Origin: Carposina sasakii
Lineage: Eukaryota > Arthropoda > Insecta > Lepidoptera > Carposinidae
Length of the DNA: 64,000 bases
Reading direction: 5' to 3'
NCBI GenBank assembly: GCA_014607495.2
Contig: CP053153.1
Span: forward strand, 4,526,001-4,590,000
Positions 33,801 to 45,200 of the stretch are shown one piece after another; position 1 is the first letter of the stretch, and the number at the start of each line of letters is the position of its first letter. The notes under the pieces are model-generated. The model made no database searches. It saw only the letters and a program-made list of their open reading frames with translations, and was not told the DNA's origin. The position numbers and the translations under genes were made by a program.

Positions 33801-36800
33801 AGCAACTCTCACTACTCTTACTCTTGCAACGAAACAGGCGGATGCCTACTAATTATTAACAACAATAGCTAGTTTCAATATATGATTTCACTAGCACACC
33901 ATTTGACCATTGTTACCTTTGACAATATTAATACGATACTTAAACAGAACTTACTTGAACATTTGTTTGTAGCATGTGCAACCGGTGTTCCAATCTCTCC
34001 ACAGCCAATTGCGTTCTTTCTAACCTTAATGATAGAGCTGTCTCTATCCGATCTGTAAATATTATATTAAGTAAGTAGGTACAATAAAATATTTTCCTGC
34101 TAGCGCACGAAAGAACTTGCCGCAACGAACGCAAGACGGATGCAGGGCGCTGTTATGTGTAAGCAACTTAGTATGAAAGTTTGCGTGTAAAACATGAGAG
34201 TGTACTAGAAATTAAAGTCGTGTTCTGATTCAAAGGCTCACACGGTATAGCTCCGTGTCCCATACCTGATGTTTTGACCTTATTTTACTCAATAGCTCCA
34301 TAAAATTTGAACCGGTTCATACATATATTCGATTTCGCGGGCAAAAGTGTGTGGTTTTAAACGGTCTTAGTTTGAAATTCTTCTATCGATAATGATGTTC
34401 ATAATAGCGTCTTTAGGGCCTCGCTTCTGACAAATTGATCGAGCTTGCCCTTGTGCATTAATTGAGGGTGATGTACAGCATAGTAGATATGTGAGTTGCG
34501 AAAGTCAACGTCCAACCAAAATAGGATATGACCTAGTAGGAGTATGACACTGTCCTGTGTCATCCATCCCGGTTACCGCTTTATTGTACACTACTCGTAT
34601 TTCGGAATTTATATGGTACCTATGTGTGTATTTTTAACCGACTTCAAAAAGAGAGGTTATCAATTCGTCTGTATGTTTTTTTTTTTATTTTTATTTTTTA
34701 TGTGTGTTACCTCAGAACTCCGTCGTTTATGAACCGATTTTTTTTATTTTATAGTTGGTCATGGTATACTTCCAAGTTGGTCCCATATTCACCATGTCAG
34801 GATCTGATGATGGGATCTTGCGAGAAATCGAGGGCAATCCTTAAATATTGTAGGCACATGTAGTCTGTTTTTATAATAATAATAATATAATATATTCACA
34901 CACTTCACAACACATTAACCTAGGTCTTGTGTCTAAGATCCATAAGGTCTGTGTCGTGGGTACTAAGTAACGGTATATAAATACATAGATAAGCATAGAA
35001 ACATCCATGACTGAAACAAACATCAATATTCATCATATCAATGTTTGCACCTACCGGGATTCGAACCCAGGACCTATGGCGTCGTAGGCAGGGTCACTAC
35101 CTACTAGACCAATCGGCCGTCGATTAACTTTTACTGAGCGTTTTGATCACCTACATATAAAACATAATATTTGATATGGAATCTCTAAGGAATCTAGGGA
35201 TATCCTCAAATATAAAGGGCACGAGTAGTCCGTTTTTAGATGTTTATAGAGAATTTTGGTCAGCTACACATAATATAAAGGAAACGAGGGCCTGATGATG
35301 GAGCTGCCGAAAAACAGATAGTGGAACTTTTTAGTAACAAAATCCCTCTATGGCAGGGGCAGGCATACGTCCAGTAGTGGACTGCAATAGGCTTATGAAG
35401 ATGAAGATAATTGAGGCCACCAGAACCAGAGTGGCCCAAACCACAATTTGTGAAAATATTAGTTAAGCACGACAATGCCCCTTTCAAACCCCCAAGCTCA
35501 AAGCCAGAGTGGCTCAAAGGTAATTTCAGTAAACAATCATAGATGACATAAAAAAAATATGTTGTGGCATCTTGATTCTTATTAAAATATTAATAGAGCA
35601 TAGTATTTTGGCATATATCCACATATTCGTATTTTGTATTTGGGCCACTCTGGTTCTGGTGGCCTCAATTGTAAAATTGTATGTTGCGTTAAGCGGTGTC
35701 CAAAGTAAGATGGTTTTAGAGGAAGAGGTAGACATGAGAATAACGAGATGACGGATAATAGGGATAAATGAAAGAAGAGTACCTACATATTGCACCGACC
35801 TCAAATTATTGGGAACAGGGCAGGAAGAAGGAGTTATATGTTGCTTAAATAAGAGTGTACATGGCTGTTGTGCTGCCAAATTTCTTATATTCCTCCGAGG
35901 CGTGGTGCATGTACCGTCGCCACATACGCACTCTGGATCGATTCCACCTCAAGTGCCTCCGATCCAGCATGAACGCCAACTTAGTAATATCTAGGAGTAG
36001 AAGTGGTCGCCATGACCGAAATCGGTCGGAGGTCATCATTATCATCATCATCATCATCATATTGTCAGACGTAAAGTTTCGAAGCCTAGTCCTTTTTCTC
36101 TTTTGTCATGTGGCCTATTTAATCATTTGCTGGCATATAAATCTGACAATATTATGCCTCCTAAACTTCGTACACGGCTTTGCCCTTTTAGTAAAATTTT
36201 ACTTTAGTAAGTTCGAGTTTTGGGAGGAAGTCGGTTTTCCTATTACTCATTACTAAAACGAACCCAAGAATGTAGAGTTCGGCAGTAGTTTCAGTTATTG
36301 TTTTAAAAATATATTTGAAAACTAGTGGACGCCCGCGACTCCGTACGCGTGGACTACACAGAAACAAAATGTCGAAATTATCCGGGATAAAAAGTAGCCT
36401 ATATGTTAAGGGAGACCTGTCACAATATATTCCTGAAAACTGCATCGAAATCGGTTCAGCCGTTTCTGAGATTAGCGTGCACAAACGCACAGACAAACCG
36501 ACAAAAATTTCAAAAATCATTCTTTTGGGTACTACTGCGTTGATAAAGGTCTCCTGTAATATTTTTTCTCATATATCTTCCATGTACAGACAGCGATCCG
36601 TTACATTTTTATTATATGTATAGATGAGGTAAGAGTGTCTTTCAGTCTTGTCGGCTTTTATCATTCCTTCGAGTACCTACGTTTAGTATTTGTGTCTGCT
36701 TAGCATTATTTGGTAGTTGTGTATAATTTACTTACCAAGCTTATCTTGAATGACGTCAAGACGCCGCGCCTGTTTAGCCTGTACGGCACTTATGGTATCC

Positions 36801-37876
36801 AACACCCGTAGTCGGTCCTCTATATTTGCCAGAATACTCGTCAGGTCCTGAAAAAGTAAAGGCATATCACTGTCTTACTTTTATCAATTCATGACCTCGT
36901 ATACCTAATCTTGGGTTCTATAATTAAAAGTTTTTCAACACCACCACAGTTCTTCTGTAGCTGCTCTACACTGTAGGTAGAGCAACGTGGTAACTTGGTC
37001 CGCCCCGGCTTTGCACGGGTGTAATGCCCTGTCACGTGGGCGGCCGCTATAAAAAAGTGTTGTTTTTCGACTTTTTCAGGCATTTTTTAAATTTTCCTCT
37101 TCGTAAGAACCATCCTGGTACTCCAAGGAATATTCTAAAAAAAGAATCAGCGAAATCGGGTTAGTTGTTCTCGAGATTTGCGCTTAGCAACACATTTAGC
37201 GATTAATTTTTATTTTATAGAAGATTACTGTGTGTTGGTTTCACTATGTAGACATAGTTTTGAAGAAAGTTCTTATACTAAAAACTTACCATAATTCGAG
37301 GGACTAGTTTGACAAGTGACAGATAAAGGGTTACCAGAATTAGAAGAAATTAAATAGTGACATTATATTCGATATCGATAATTTTCGATATGATTATAAT
37401 CAATTAAGACTTGACTATATAAATTGTTTGCATTGAAAAAGTTTCATATTATAGTTTATTTTAACTCTAATGAAGAATAAGTGCTCATGCTGGAACCCAA
37501 ATACTGATGTGCGGATTTGAAATAATGTTCCGTAAAAGTGATGCTAATAAAGGTTTTACCTACGTTTTTGGGCAGAATTATAGCATTTGTTCTTTATTAT
37601 TATTACTCCAGCAGAGTCAAGTAGTTTACTTCGTGAAAAAAGTGTGCTATCAGCAATACGTAATCATTCTCGTTCAGACACTTTCATCGTTCAAAATAAA
37701 AAGGAAATAATATTACGAACGCCAAAAATAGAAACAAGCTAATTTCTTGTATTATGTCTGTTACCTACCTTAGTGTTTGAATGTGTACCCTGCGCGTACG
37801 CACGCAGGCCGTGTAGCTCGGCGGACACGCGCGCCAGGCAGAGGCACGCTAGCGCCGCCACTGCCGCTCTTAACAT
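30892..37876 (-). CDS. Secreted coiled-coil protein of unknown family, nine coding exons
   Basis: Coding exons on the minus strand: 37876-37769, 36847-36736, 34052-33955, 33721-33611, 33274-33059, 32630-32512, 32106-32004, 31868-31633 and 31114-30892. Phases 0, 1, 0, 0, 0, 2, 0, 2 all agree and give 441 residues ending at TGA. Residues 1-19 are a signal peptide ([19 protein letters not shown], cleavage likely before E20). The middle (about 37-365) is heptad-like and rich in Leu, Arg, Gln and Glu: [33 protein letters not shown]. Possible N-glycosylation sites include NLT, NVT and NAS. Residues 370-390 are Asp/Glu-rich and the tail is His/Arg/Pro-rich. An AG acceptor at 37885-37887, 8 bp upstream of the ATG, implies at least one upstream untranslated exon. 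No fibrinogen, EGF or other domain was recognised. One donor (33610) is GTTCGT, weaker than the others. An extracellular oligomer is a fair guess; function is unknown. Confidence 0.85.
32690..32815 (+). mobile_element. LINE 3'-end fragment with (ATG)n tail
   Basis: GAAGGAGGGTTGGCGTCAGG, ATTGCGCCAACCCCATAAAT and a final GGCAGGAAGATGATGATGAT are typical of the 3' end and tail of a lepidopteran LINE. It lies in an intron of the secreted coiled-coil gene. The tail matches that at 55309-55452. Confidence 0.6.
34633..35170 (+). repeat. ACCGACTTCAAAAAGAGAGG repeat, split by a SINE
   Basis: The block ACCGACTTCAAAAAGAGAGG ... TTGCGAGAAATCGAGGGCAA ... GTAGTCTGTTTTTA resumes after the SINE as GAGCGTTTTGATCACCTACA. 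An uninterrupted inverted copy is at 37990-38418, and a further piece of the same element is at about 36090-36240. Its class is not known to me. Confidence 0.6.
34875..35123 (-). mobile_element. tRNA-derived SINE
   Basis: On the minus strand the head reads GGCCGATTGGTCTAGTAGG (A box) and then CTGGGTTCGAATCCCGG (B box) at about 45 bp spacing, followed by an unrelated body and an AT-repeat tail (TATTATTATTATTA). This is the layout of lepidopteran tRNA SINEs. It interrupts the repeat at 34633-35170. Confidence 0.8.
35846..36060 (+). pseudogene. LINE reverse transcriptase C-terminal fragment with (ATC)n tail
   Basis: One frame reads [20 protein letters not shown] then [20 protein letters not shown], a conserved region near the end of many insect LINE ORF2 proteins. 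It runs straight into ATCATCATCATC at 36039-36060, a typical tail. All upstream domains are absent. Intronic in the secreted coiled-coil gene. Confidence 0.75.
36322..36624 (-). mobile_element. Small non-autonomous Helitron
   Basis: Intact ends: 5' TCTATACATATAATAAAAAT and 3' hairpin then GTCCACTAG with T outside. At 303 bp this is one of the best-preserved copies. One hairpin base has changed (CGTACGCG in place of CGTCCGCG). It lies in intron 2 of the secreted coiled-coil gene. Confidence 0.82.
37290..37745. mobile_element. MITE related to 53546-54020
   Basis: Starts with ATAATTCGAGGGACTAGTTTGAC and shares GGGTTACCAGAATTAGAAGA-like, ACTTGACTATATAAATTG and AAAAGTGATGCTAATAAA blocks with the copy at 53546-54020. 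Its right end stops about 24 bp from the first coding exon of the secreted coiled-coil gene. Confidence 0.6.
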
Positions 37877-37989
37877 CGCCCCGTCTGGAATTAATGCAAA
37901 GAAAACTTTAGCTAAAAGGTAATACGTATATATCAATCTCAAACTGCGTAAGATCGCCTTTTATCCCGGAAAATTAAGACACCATAACA

Positions 37990-38418
37990 TAGTATATAAT
38001 TTTTTTTAAACGAAAAAACTTCCTCCCAAAACTCGAGGTTACTAAAGTAAAATTTTACTAAAGGGCAAATATATATTGCGTTAAGCCGTGTACGAAGTTT
38101 AGAAGGCATAATATTGTCAGATTTATATGCCAGCAAATGATTAAATAGAGCAGATGTTATGTTTTATATGTAGGTGATCACGCTCATAAAAACAGACTAC
38201 ATGTGCCTACAATATTTGAGGATTGCCCTCGATTTCTCGCAAGATCCCATCATCAGATCCTGACATGGTGAATATGGGACCAACTTGGAAGCATACCATG
38301 ACAAACTATTTAAAAAAAATTAAATCGGTTCATAAATGACGGAGTTCTGAGGTAACACACATTAAAAAAAACATACAGACGAATTGATAACCTCTCTTTT
38401 TTGAAGTCGGTTAAAAAC
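37990..38418 (-). repeat. ACCGACTTCAAAAAGAGAGG repeat, uninterrupted copy
   Basis: Inverted copy of the repeat at 34633-35170 plus 36090-36240, without the SINE. It serves as the empty-site comparison for that SINE insertion. It lies upstream of the secreted coiled-coil gene's first coding exon. Confidence 0.6.
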
Positions 38419-38419
38419 A

Positions 38420-41400
38420 AAGTCGCTTCCCGTTGTCAGTCTATCCCTATGTATGCAGCTTAGACATTTTAAACTACGCAACGGATTTTGATGCGGTTTT
38501 GTTTTAAATAGATAGATTGGTTCAAGAGGAATTTATATGTTTAGTATCAGTGTTGCACCCGTGCCTTCTAATTCCTTAATATACTTGAAAAATGGCAATC
38601 TCGGTATTCTAGCAGCTAGGCGCATGTTTTACTAGTGCAAGTGTGATTTGGGTCCAGTTAATAAAATCTTTAACTGAGATGTACGGTTTTATTTAAATCG
38701 TAAGCCCCGTTAGTCATTAAACATGATTTTATCGAATAATAAATTTGATTCTATAATTTAAATGTTAGATCACGCTATGGCAGTGCACACACTTTTCAGA
38801 TTTCTGTATTGTTTGTAAATTTATTGACGGGCAAGACAGCCCACGCAATTCCACACACCTTCGCATTTTATTGAGATAGTTCATTATTTATACGAAGATA
38901 ATCGGTTTCTATTGTAGAAACTTTTCTCTGTGTAGATACCTATATGTGCTCGTGGGTCGGGCTGCGTCGACGGGGTCATTGCTATCGTGCTCCTTTATAA
39001 ATGAACCTAGCCAAAGGGCTGGAAATGCTTGTTTGTTCTTGTTTCATATCAAATCAATTAAATCTTTGTCTTTTTTATTAAGTACAGGATTTCTATTAAC
39101 TAAATTAACTTTCGAGCCATGTGGCGTACACTGGGGGAGGCCTACGTCCAGCAGTGGACTGCAATAGGCTGACGATGATGAAATTAACTTTGTTTACATA
39201 ATGTCAGTCTGGTATAAAATTAGGTTAACAATTATTGGGGCTGATTATTATGTTAAAAGAAAAATGTTATGTTCTTAACATGAATTTTACAGTGTCTTCC
39301 TTGCCAACTAGAATACCTACTTGTGAAAACCAAATAGGCAAATACCAAGTGAAATATCCGATGATTTCCGAGAGTAGACAGACAGGTTGAGTATTGCATT
39401 GAGTTATTTATGCGCTGACGATCGTGATGTCTGAAACGTATTGCATTGCTCGGAAGCAATTCGTCAAACTTGTAATTGGTGCAAACGTCATGCTCGTGAT
39501 CTGTTATGTCTGCGATCATCAACAGGTGCGCTCTATCGTCCTGTTTACACTACCTACTGTATTTATTTGCATTCCGGTGCAGTTCGTGGACCTCATATGA
39601 TATCATTGTCTAAGAACGCCCACACGCGTGGAGGTCAACCTTTCATCAGGGCTCGCTAGCTGTCTGCTACATGTGGTTACGTAACCCTCCGGGGCGTCTT
39701 GCTATTATAATGTCAGGCTTGTTACAGTCCTCGATAATATCTAGAAATAAGCATGTCTTTGAAATTATTACCGCATAGGATCGCAATCTGTTTGAGAATG
39801 CAAAATTAAATTTACCGTCTATGGTCTCGTCTCGTATACTCGTAGAATCTTCTCTTGTAGTATTATCATTATATTCAAACACTTCTAACTTTTTAGTGCA
39901 CAATTTATTTATATTAAAATAGTTTATAGCATGTAAATTTGTCACTACTTACATACTCTACGTTAATGTATTCTCCAAATTAGGTTGTCTTAATGGCTTA
40001 TTAGTTCGTCATAACGCGAAGAAAATTACAAGTTCACGGTGTCGGCTCTCCATGCGTGTAGTCTCATTTCGGTAACCGGCATGATTCGTCACGGCCCGAC
40101 CCGCGCGATGTATATCTTTGTTAATTGACATCCGATCGGGCGCAAGTCGGCTAAGTAGTACGTAGTCGCCGTGGAACCGTCTGATCTACTGGTGCATCGA
40201 GCGGACGCGATCAATGACAGCTAAATAATCATCTGATCACTCCAAGTCGATACAGCAATTTCGTTTAATGAGACTTTATGAAAGGGCATCCCGCATGCTT
40301 AAAAATCGATAAAGAAAGCACTCAATCATAATTGGAAATGGCCTCAAATTGTTCAACATGTCAGCACTGAGAACAACGGTCGCACTGAAAGCAATAGTCG
40401 TTGGAGGCAATTTTCTTTTATCAATGTTCGCGTTACTTTCTTGTTCTGCATACCTGCAGGCAATCAAAAAATCAATGGAGAGAATGCATTTTGCGAGTGC
40501 GACGACCTTTGTTAACTTGCAAAACTGGAATGAGTCGTATTTGCTGAGTAGTCAATTAATTCTCAATTAGTCCAACATTGCCGGGCACTTCCTGAAAATC
40601 GCCGTGGGTAGTATTTACTAAGCCTCGTATAAAGAGACTTATGTACGTGTTGCGGCGGATTTACTGCGCCTCCTTGTCAAAGTTCAGTAGAGCTGGAGGC
40701 GTGCCAATGCGGACGAACACTTTCAGGTGCTAGCACACTTTCAAAGGGTTTTATTGAACCAAGCTCCCAACAGAACTTAATTAATGCCAACGAACGCTCT
40801 GTACCTAATTGTCAACCATTTATCACAAAATTAAACTTTTCATTTAAAATTCTGCCCACGAAAACGTAAAATGAAATTATGACTTCACAAGCAATTATTA
40901 TTGTTACATCCAGACTTCTTATATCTTTCTTAAATATATGTGTTTGTTTCTACAAGTCATTGGCCTGTTCATCCTTCCCTTATTTCATTGTGTATGTTTC
41001 CTGGTGAGATCACGTTTATTTTATTTCTTCAACGAGCTTTAGCGGTAAAACCGTCTGGCTCTTTGTCTACTTGTCTAAGTCGTCCCGGTGTTTTGGGGCA
41101 ATTTATTCTCACTCAATGGACGACCGGGACATTCGGGGGAAATTAATCGGATCTTTTCTTGCCGAGTCATCAAGCTTCCGTTGTTAAATTAAATTGTGGA
41201 GAAGGAAGATGTAACAGTTTGTAATCATGGACTGATAGAGATGCAGATGTACGTAGGAATAAAATAGAATGGCCACCCGAGTAACAACAGAGCCACTAGG
41301 AATTTCTATTAAACTTTTTGTTGAACGCTATTTGGGAATGGAATTATTCTCTACGTGCTTTAATTTTATAGTTTACATAAGTAATCTTCAAGTAATCCCT

Positions 41401-42036
41401 ATAAAGGATCCCGTATTACATTAGAAATAGAAAGCGGATCTTGTAAATCCTACGAGTCTAGAGCATTTACATAATAAGAACTTATAATCTGCTTCATTTT
41501 TCTTTCCAACCATCTCGCCGGTGTGAGGAATGAGGTTACTAAGACGATGCTGGGGCTTGTGATAAATGGGAGCATTATCGATAAGTAACATGAAAGTAGA
41601 TTCTATAAAATATGGTTTTTCTCGTAATCTTGTAATCGTAAATTTTTTAAAATGTCGCTTTCGATTTTAATATTCATATTCTTTATCGTTTCATTAATTT
41701 TGGCAATAATATAAGTGCATGTAGGAAAATTGAAGTTCATTCTGAAAGTTTGCATTATCGCGGAGGTGTTCCAATGTGTTTCTGAAGTTAATATGCTTTC
41801 ATAGCTTTTTAAAGTTACGTTAATTTATGGATCTTTTTGTTTGTGGCGAGCACGGGCGTAATAGATAATCGCCTTCGATACTGCCGAAGCATGCCTTGTC
41901 TCACGTTAACTTTACCTGCAAAAGCGCCCCGAGGAATGTCGCTACCTTGTTCTGTACTACACGTACCATTTACGAATTAAGTGACTCACTACTGTAATAT
42001 GTTCTACTTACTGTTTTTCGGGTCTTTATTTGTCTA
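38420..42036. other. Intergenic, no gene seen; LINE tail at 39125-39180
   Basis: A short LINE 3' tail (CAGCAGTGGACTGCAATAGG, then ATGATGA) is at about 39125-39180. A relatively GC-rich patch at 40060-40210 is a possible regulatory region or untranslated exon for the secreted coiled-coil gene. Open frames here show no recognisable motif. Confidence 0.4.
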
Positions 42037-42239
42037 CTAGTGGAGGCCCACGACTCCGTCCGCGTAGACTGCAGAAAAAACAAAATGTCGAAATTATCCG
42101 GGATAAAAAGTAGCCTATATATATGTTAAGTGGAACCTGTCACAACATATTCCTGAAAACTGCATCAAAATCGGTTCAGCCGGTTCTAAGATTAGCGTGC
42201 ACAAACATAGATCCCTAACAATTTTATTGTATGTATAGA
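42037..42239 (-). mobile_element. Short Helitron with internal deletion
   Basis: 5' TCTATACATACAATAAAATT and 3' hairpin followed by CCACTAG and T outside. At 203 bp it has lost about 100 bp compared with its family. The hairpin has changed bases (CGCGGACGGAGTCGTGGG). Confidence 0.78.
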
Positions 42240-45200
42240 TTTATTGAATTATTATATTATACATCATAACTTTTACAAACAAATAGTTTTAGATACATCT
42301 TAACATTTAACTATAGGTTGTCATAGTTTAAAATCAGTTTAACGAATTTAATTGGTGTCAAGTCAATCGAAACCTCTTATTAATCATAATTAGGAAGGAA
42401 CTCTCCAAATTTTTCCCTCGTCATCGCGATTTTAAGTTTAACAACATAATCACTACCTTGTACCAAATCATGTTATGATGATGCGCTCGGTGCTAATTAA
42501 GCCACGGTTGAGGGAAACGCCGGGGTTTACTCGCTTGCTGTAATCATTAGTCAATGATATTATTTACTCTGCGCACTCGACGTGTTTTCAAGAAAAACGA
42601 ATGCTCCAGATTGTCGCCGGCGTCGCTGTTGCGATATTTTGACTATAAACTGTGCTAATATGCGTAGAGATAAACAGGAATGTGACTAGATCGCGTTATC
42701 ATATCAGTTTGCCTCAGTCGTGTCATTGTTCGTCCCAGTTTAGGATTTAATTAAATCTAAAGGTTTAGCGATAATGTTTAAAAGGTAATAAAATTAAAAG
42801 TAATGAACATGTGTTTTCTATGATGAAGATTTGTATTCGACCTCATATAAGCTCGCATGCTTCACTTACAATGGTAAGTGGTGAGTTCTGGTTGAAATGG
42901 GGCACGCTCGCCCAGACTGCTTGTTCATGCATTGTACATTCCTTTATTATATTTGTAAGGAAGTAATCTTGTTTGGGTTAAAATATCAACTATAGAACTT
43001 AATTTATATCATGATTAGGTATACGAGATAGAGATGAGGGGGTTCTGAAACGGAAGCATAAGTGGGTGTGGGAATCCTACCTTTGTAACAAAAAATGAGG
43101 CATACGACTAAAGTTACCAAAAAGTCTTCTTGGCACTCCGTCACTGTAGACCCCAGGTGTTGCTAAGTGGGTTACAGATATAGACTGGTGTGTCGCTGGA
43201 CGCGCCGGCCAGACCGCTCGGCGGGCTCGCGCAAACCGGAATATTTATCTATCTAAAGTCTAATTCGAATCATACGGAAATAACTTGAGAAGTCTCGGGG
43301 TAGCAGTGACCCCATACCCAGTAGCCCCAGTAGGTATGCTTCGGCAGCCTGTATCGGTCGGGTATGCGATATTCTACGCTGATGTTCTGCATCTTAACCA
43401 AAAGAAAATTTTTCTTCAAGCCACATATCTAATAGTCGGGTATCACAATCGATTGAAATTAAAATATTTAGTTTTCACTTATTAGTTATTTAGTTGTATT
43501 AATGTATAACGTTATAAGATATACCTAAGACTGTTACAGAAATGGTTAATGACCATAACTTTAACCTGCTGTCACGATTCGTTTGGTCTAGTGCATGTTT
43601 TAGTTTAACTATGTTCGATTCTAGCGTATTTATAATTTGACCCAACCCATTAGATTCTAGATTGTGATATGTATTATAAGTCAGTGACAACTGACTCTGA
43701 ACAGCAATATAAGGCTAATATAATATTTTTATTAAAACGTAAATACTTATAGCTTTTTGCCAAACGTGATATCCCCTTCGTGATGCTGCAGCTCTGCCTC
43801 CCCCATTTTTGGAACATAACCTAACCGGGTGTGTTTATGTATGTATGTATTAAAACGTTACAATACTTTAAAATTACTTATTTTTTGTATCATTAATCAA
43901 GAATTTCCGACATCTATTATAATCCTCTCATAAAAAAAGCATTGCGTGATCTCATCTTAGAGTGAAGTAAATTGTTAGAATATAGTTTTGTATTAAAAAG
44001 CTATAAACATATTTTTTTGTAAAGGTTGAATAATGCCTGTTGTACACTATACAAGCTGCGAGTTGATCCTTGATACTCAAGCGCTGCAGGCCATCTGTTT
44101 TGGTCTGGAGCTGTATGATGAGCTGGGTCCATTTCAGCATAATTATGTTTATCTGTTTGGCTGTATTGTGAAACATTTTTGAATGCTGAATAAATAATTA
44201 TTTCTTTCTACTGTACTCGGTAAATTTTTGGACCTACAAATGACTGACTGATGTTTATTATTGCCTGACAGTTCCGTGCCTCGTTGGTTTCTTAGTACCA
44301 AATCTCCGGTTGAGTTTCGTTGTGTGAAATGGGCTTAGGTGTCAATGTCTGTAAATCCTTGTCATAATATCAAGCTTAAACTAAGTACAACAGAGTAGGC
44401 TTATTATCTCCTCAACAAATAGGCGATACGGTAAGAATCCCGGGTGTGCGCCTACGCCCAGAATTGTGCAATTGCACCACGGGACTGCATATTTGAGCCG
44501 TTCTAATCTGGGTACAACTAACGCGCTTTAATTTCACTATACAATGACATTGTATGGGATGTGAATTTTAATGTTCGTGCTCAGGCAATATCTTGCGAAA
44601 GTTGGTAATTGAGTATTTACTTTATACTAGTAATAAAATAACCTGACATGCTACAAACAAAATTCTAAGATCTGAAAAAAAAAATAGTGTTGTGTGCATC
44701 ACGGCTTAAAATAAACAAGGATATCGTATCAAATTAGTTCGGATTCGGGTAAACCTACAGATTCGAAGCCATATTCCCCCTATAGTTAACATTAGTTAGC
44801 TAGCTGTAACCCTAACCTTTTATTGAACGAAAACTATTAAATTATATGAGTAGGTATCATGATGATATTTATTGTGAGGCTTAGTCTTCATGTTAGTAGT
44901 TCTATAATGATATAAATTACGAGATTAACAAGTTGGCCAACTAGTTTGAAGATTAAGCGAACGCGATGTCCTTTGAATCTGTGGTTTTAATACGAGTAAC
45001 AGGTTTTTTTATTTGCTTCTGCCTTTATAGAAATACTGTTTCACGGTTGCGGTGGCAGTGACACGTGCTGCAATGTCAATGGGGGTCAACACTTAGCCAG
45101 GTTCAATGTCTCACCCGTTAAAACGCTTTGTTTCGGTGCCACCTCAAATAGCTCAACTGTGGATGATGTGGTAAAGATAATGGGTGACAATTTAAGTGGT

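Noticed and set aside
35526..35879. 117-codon minus-strand frame
   Set aside because: It opposes a LINE fragment on the plus strand and has no recognisable protein features.
36039..36060. Independent (ATC)n microsatellite
   Set aside because: It directly follows a LINE C-terminal coding fragment and is best read as that element's tail.
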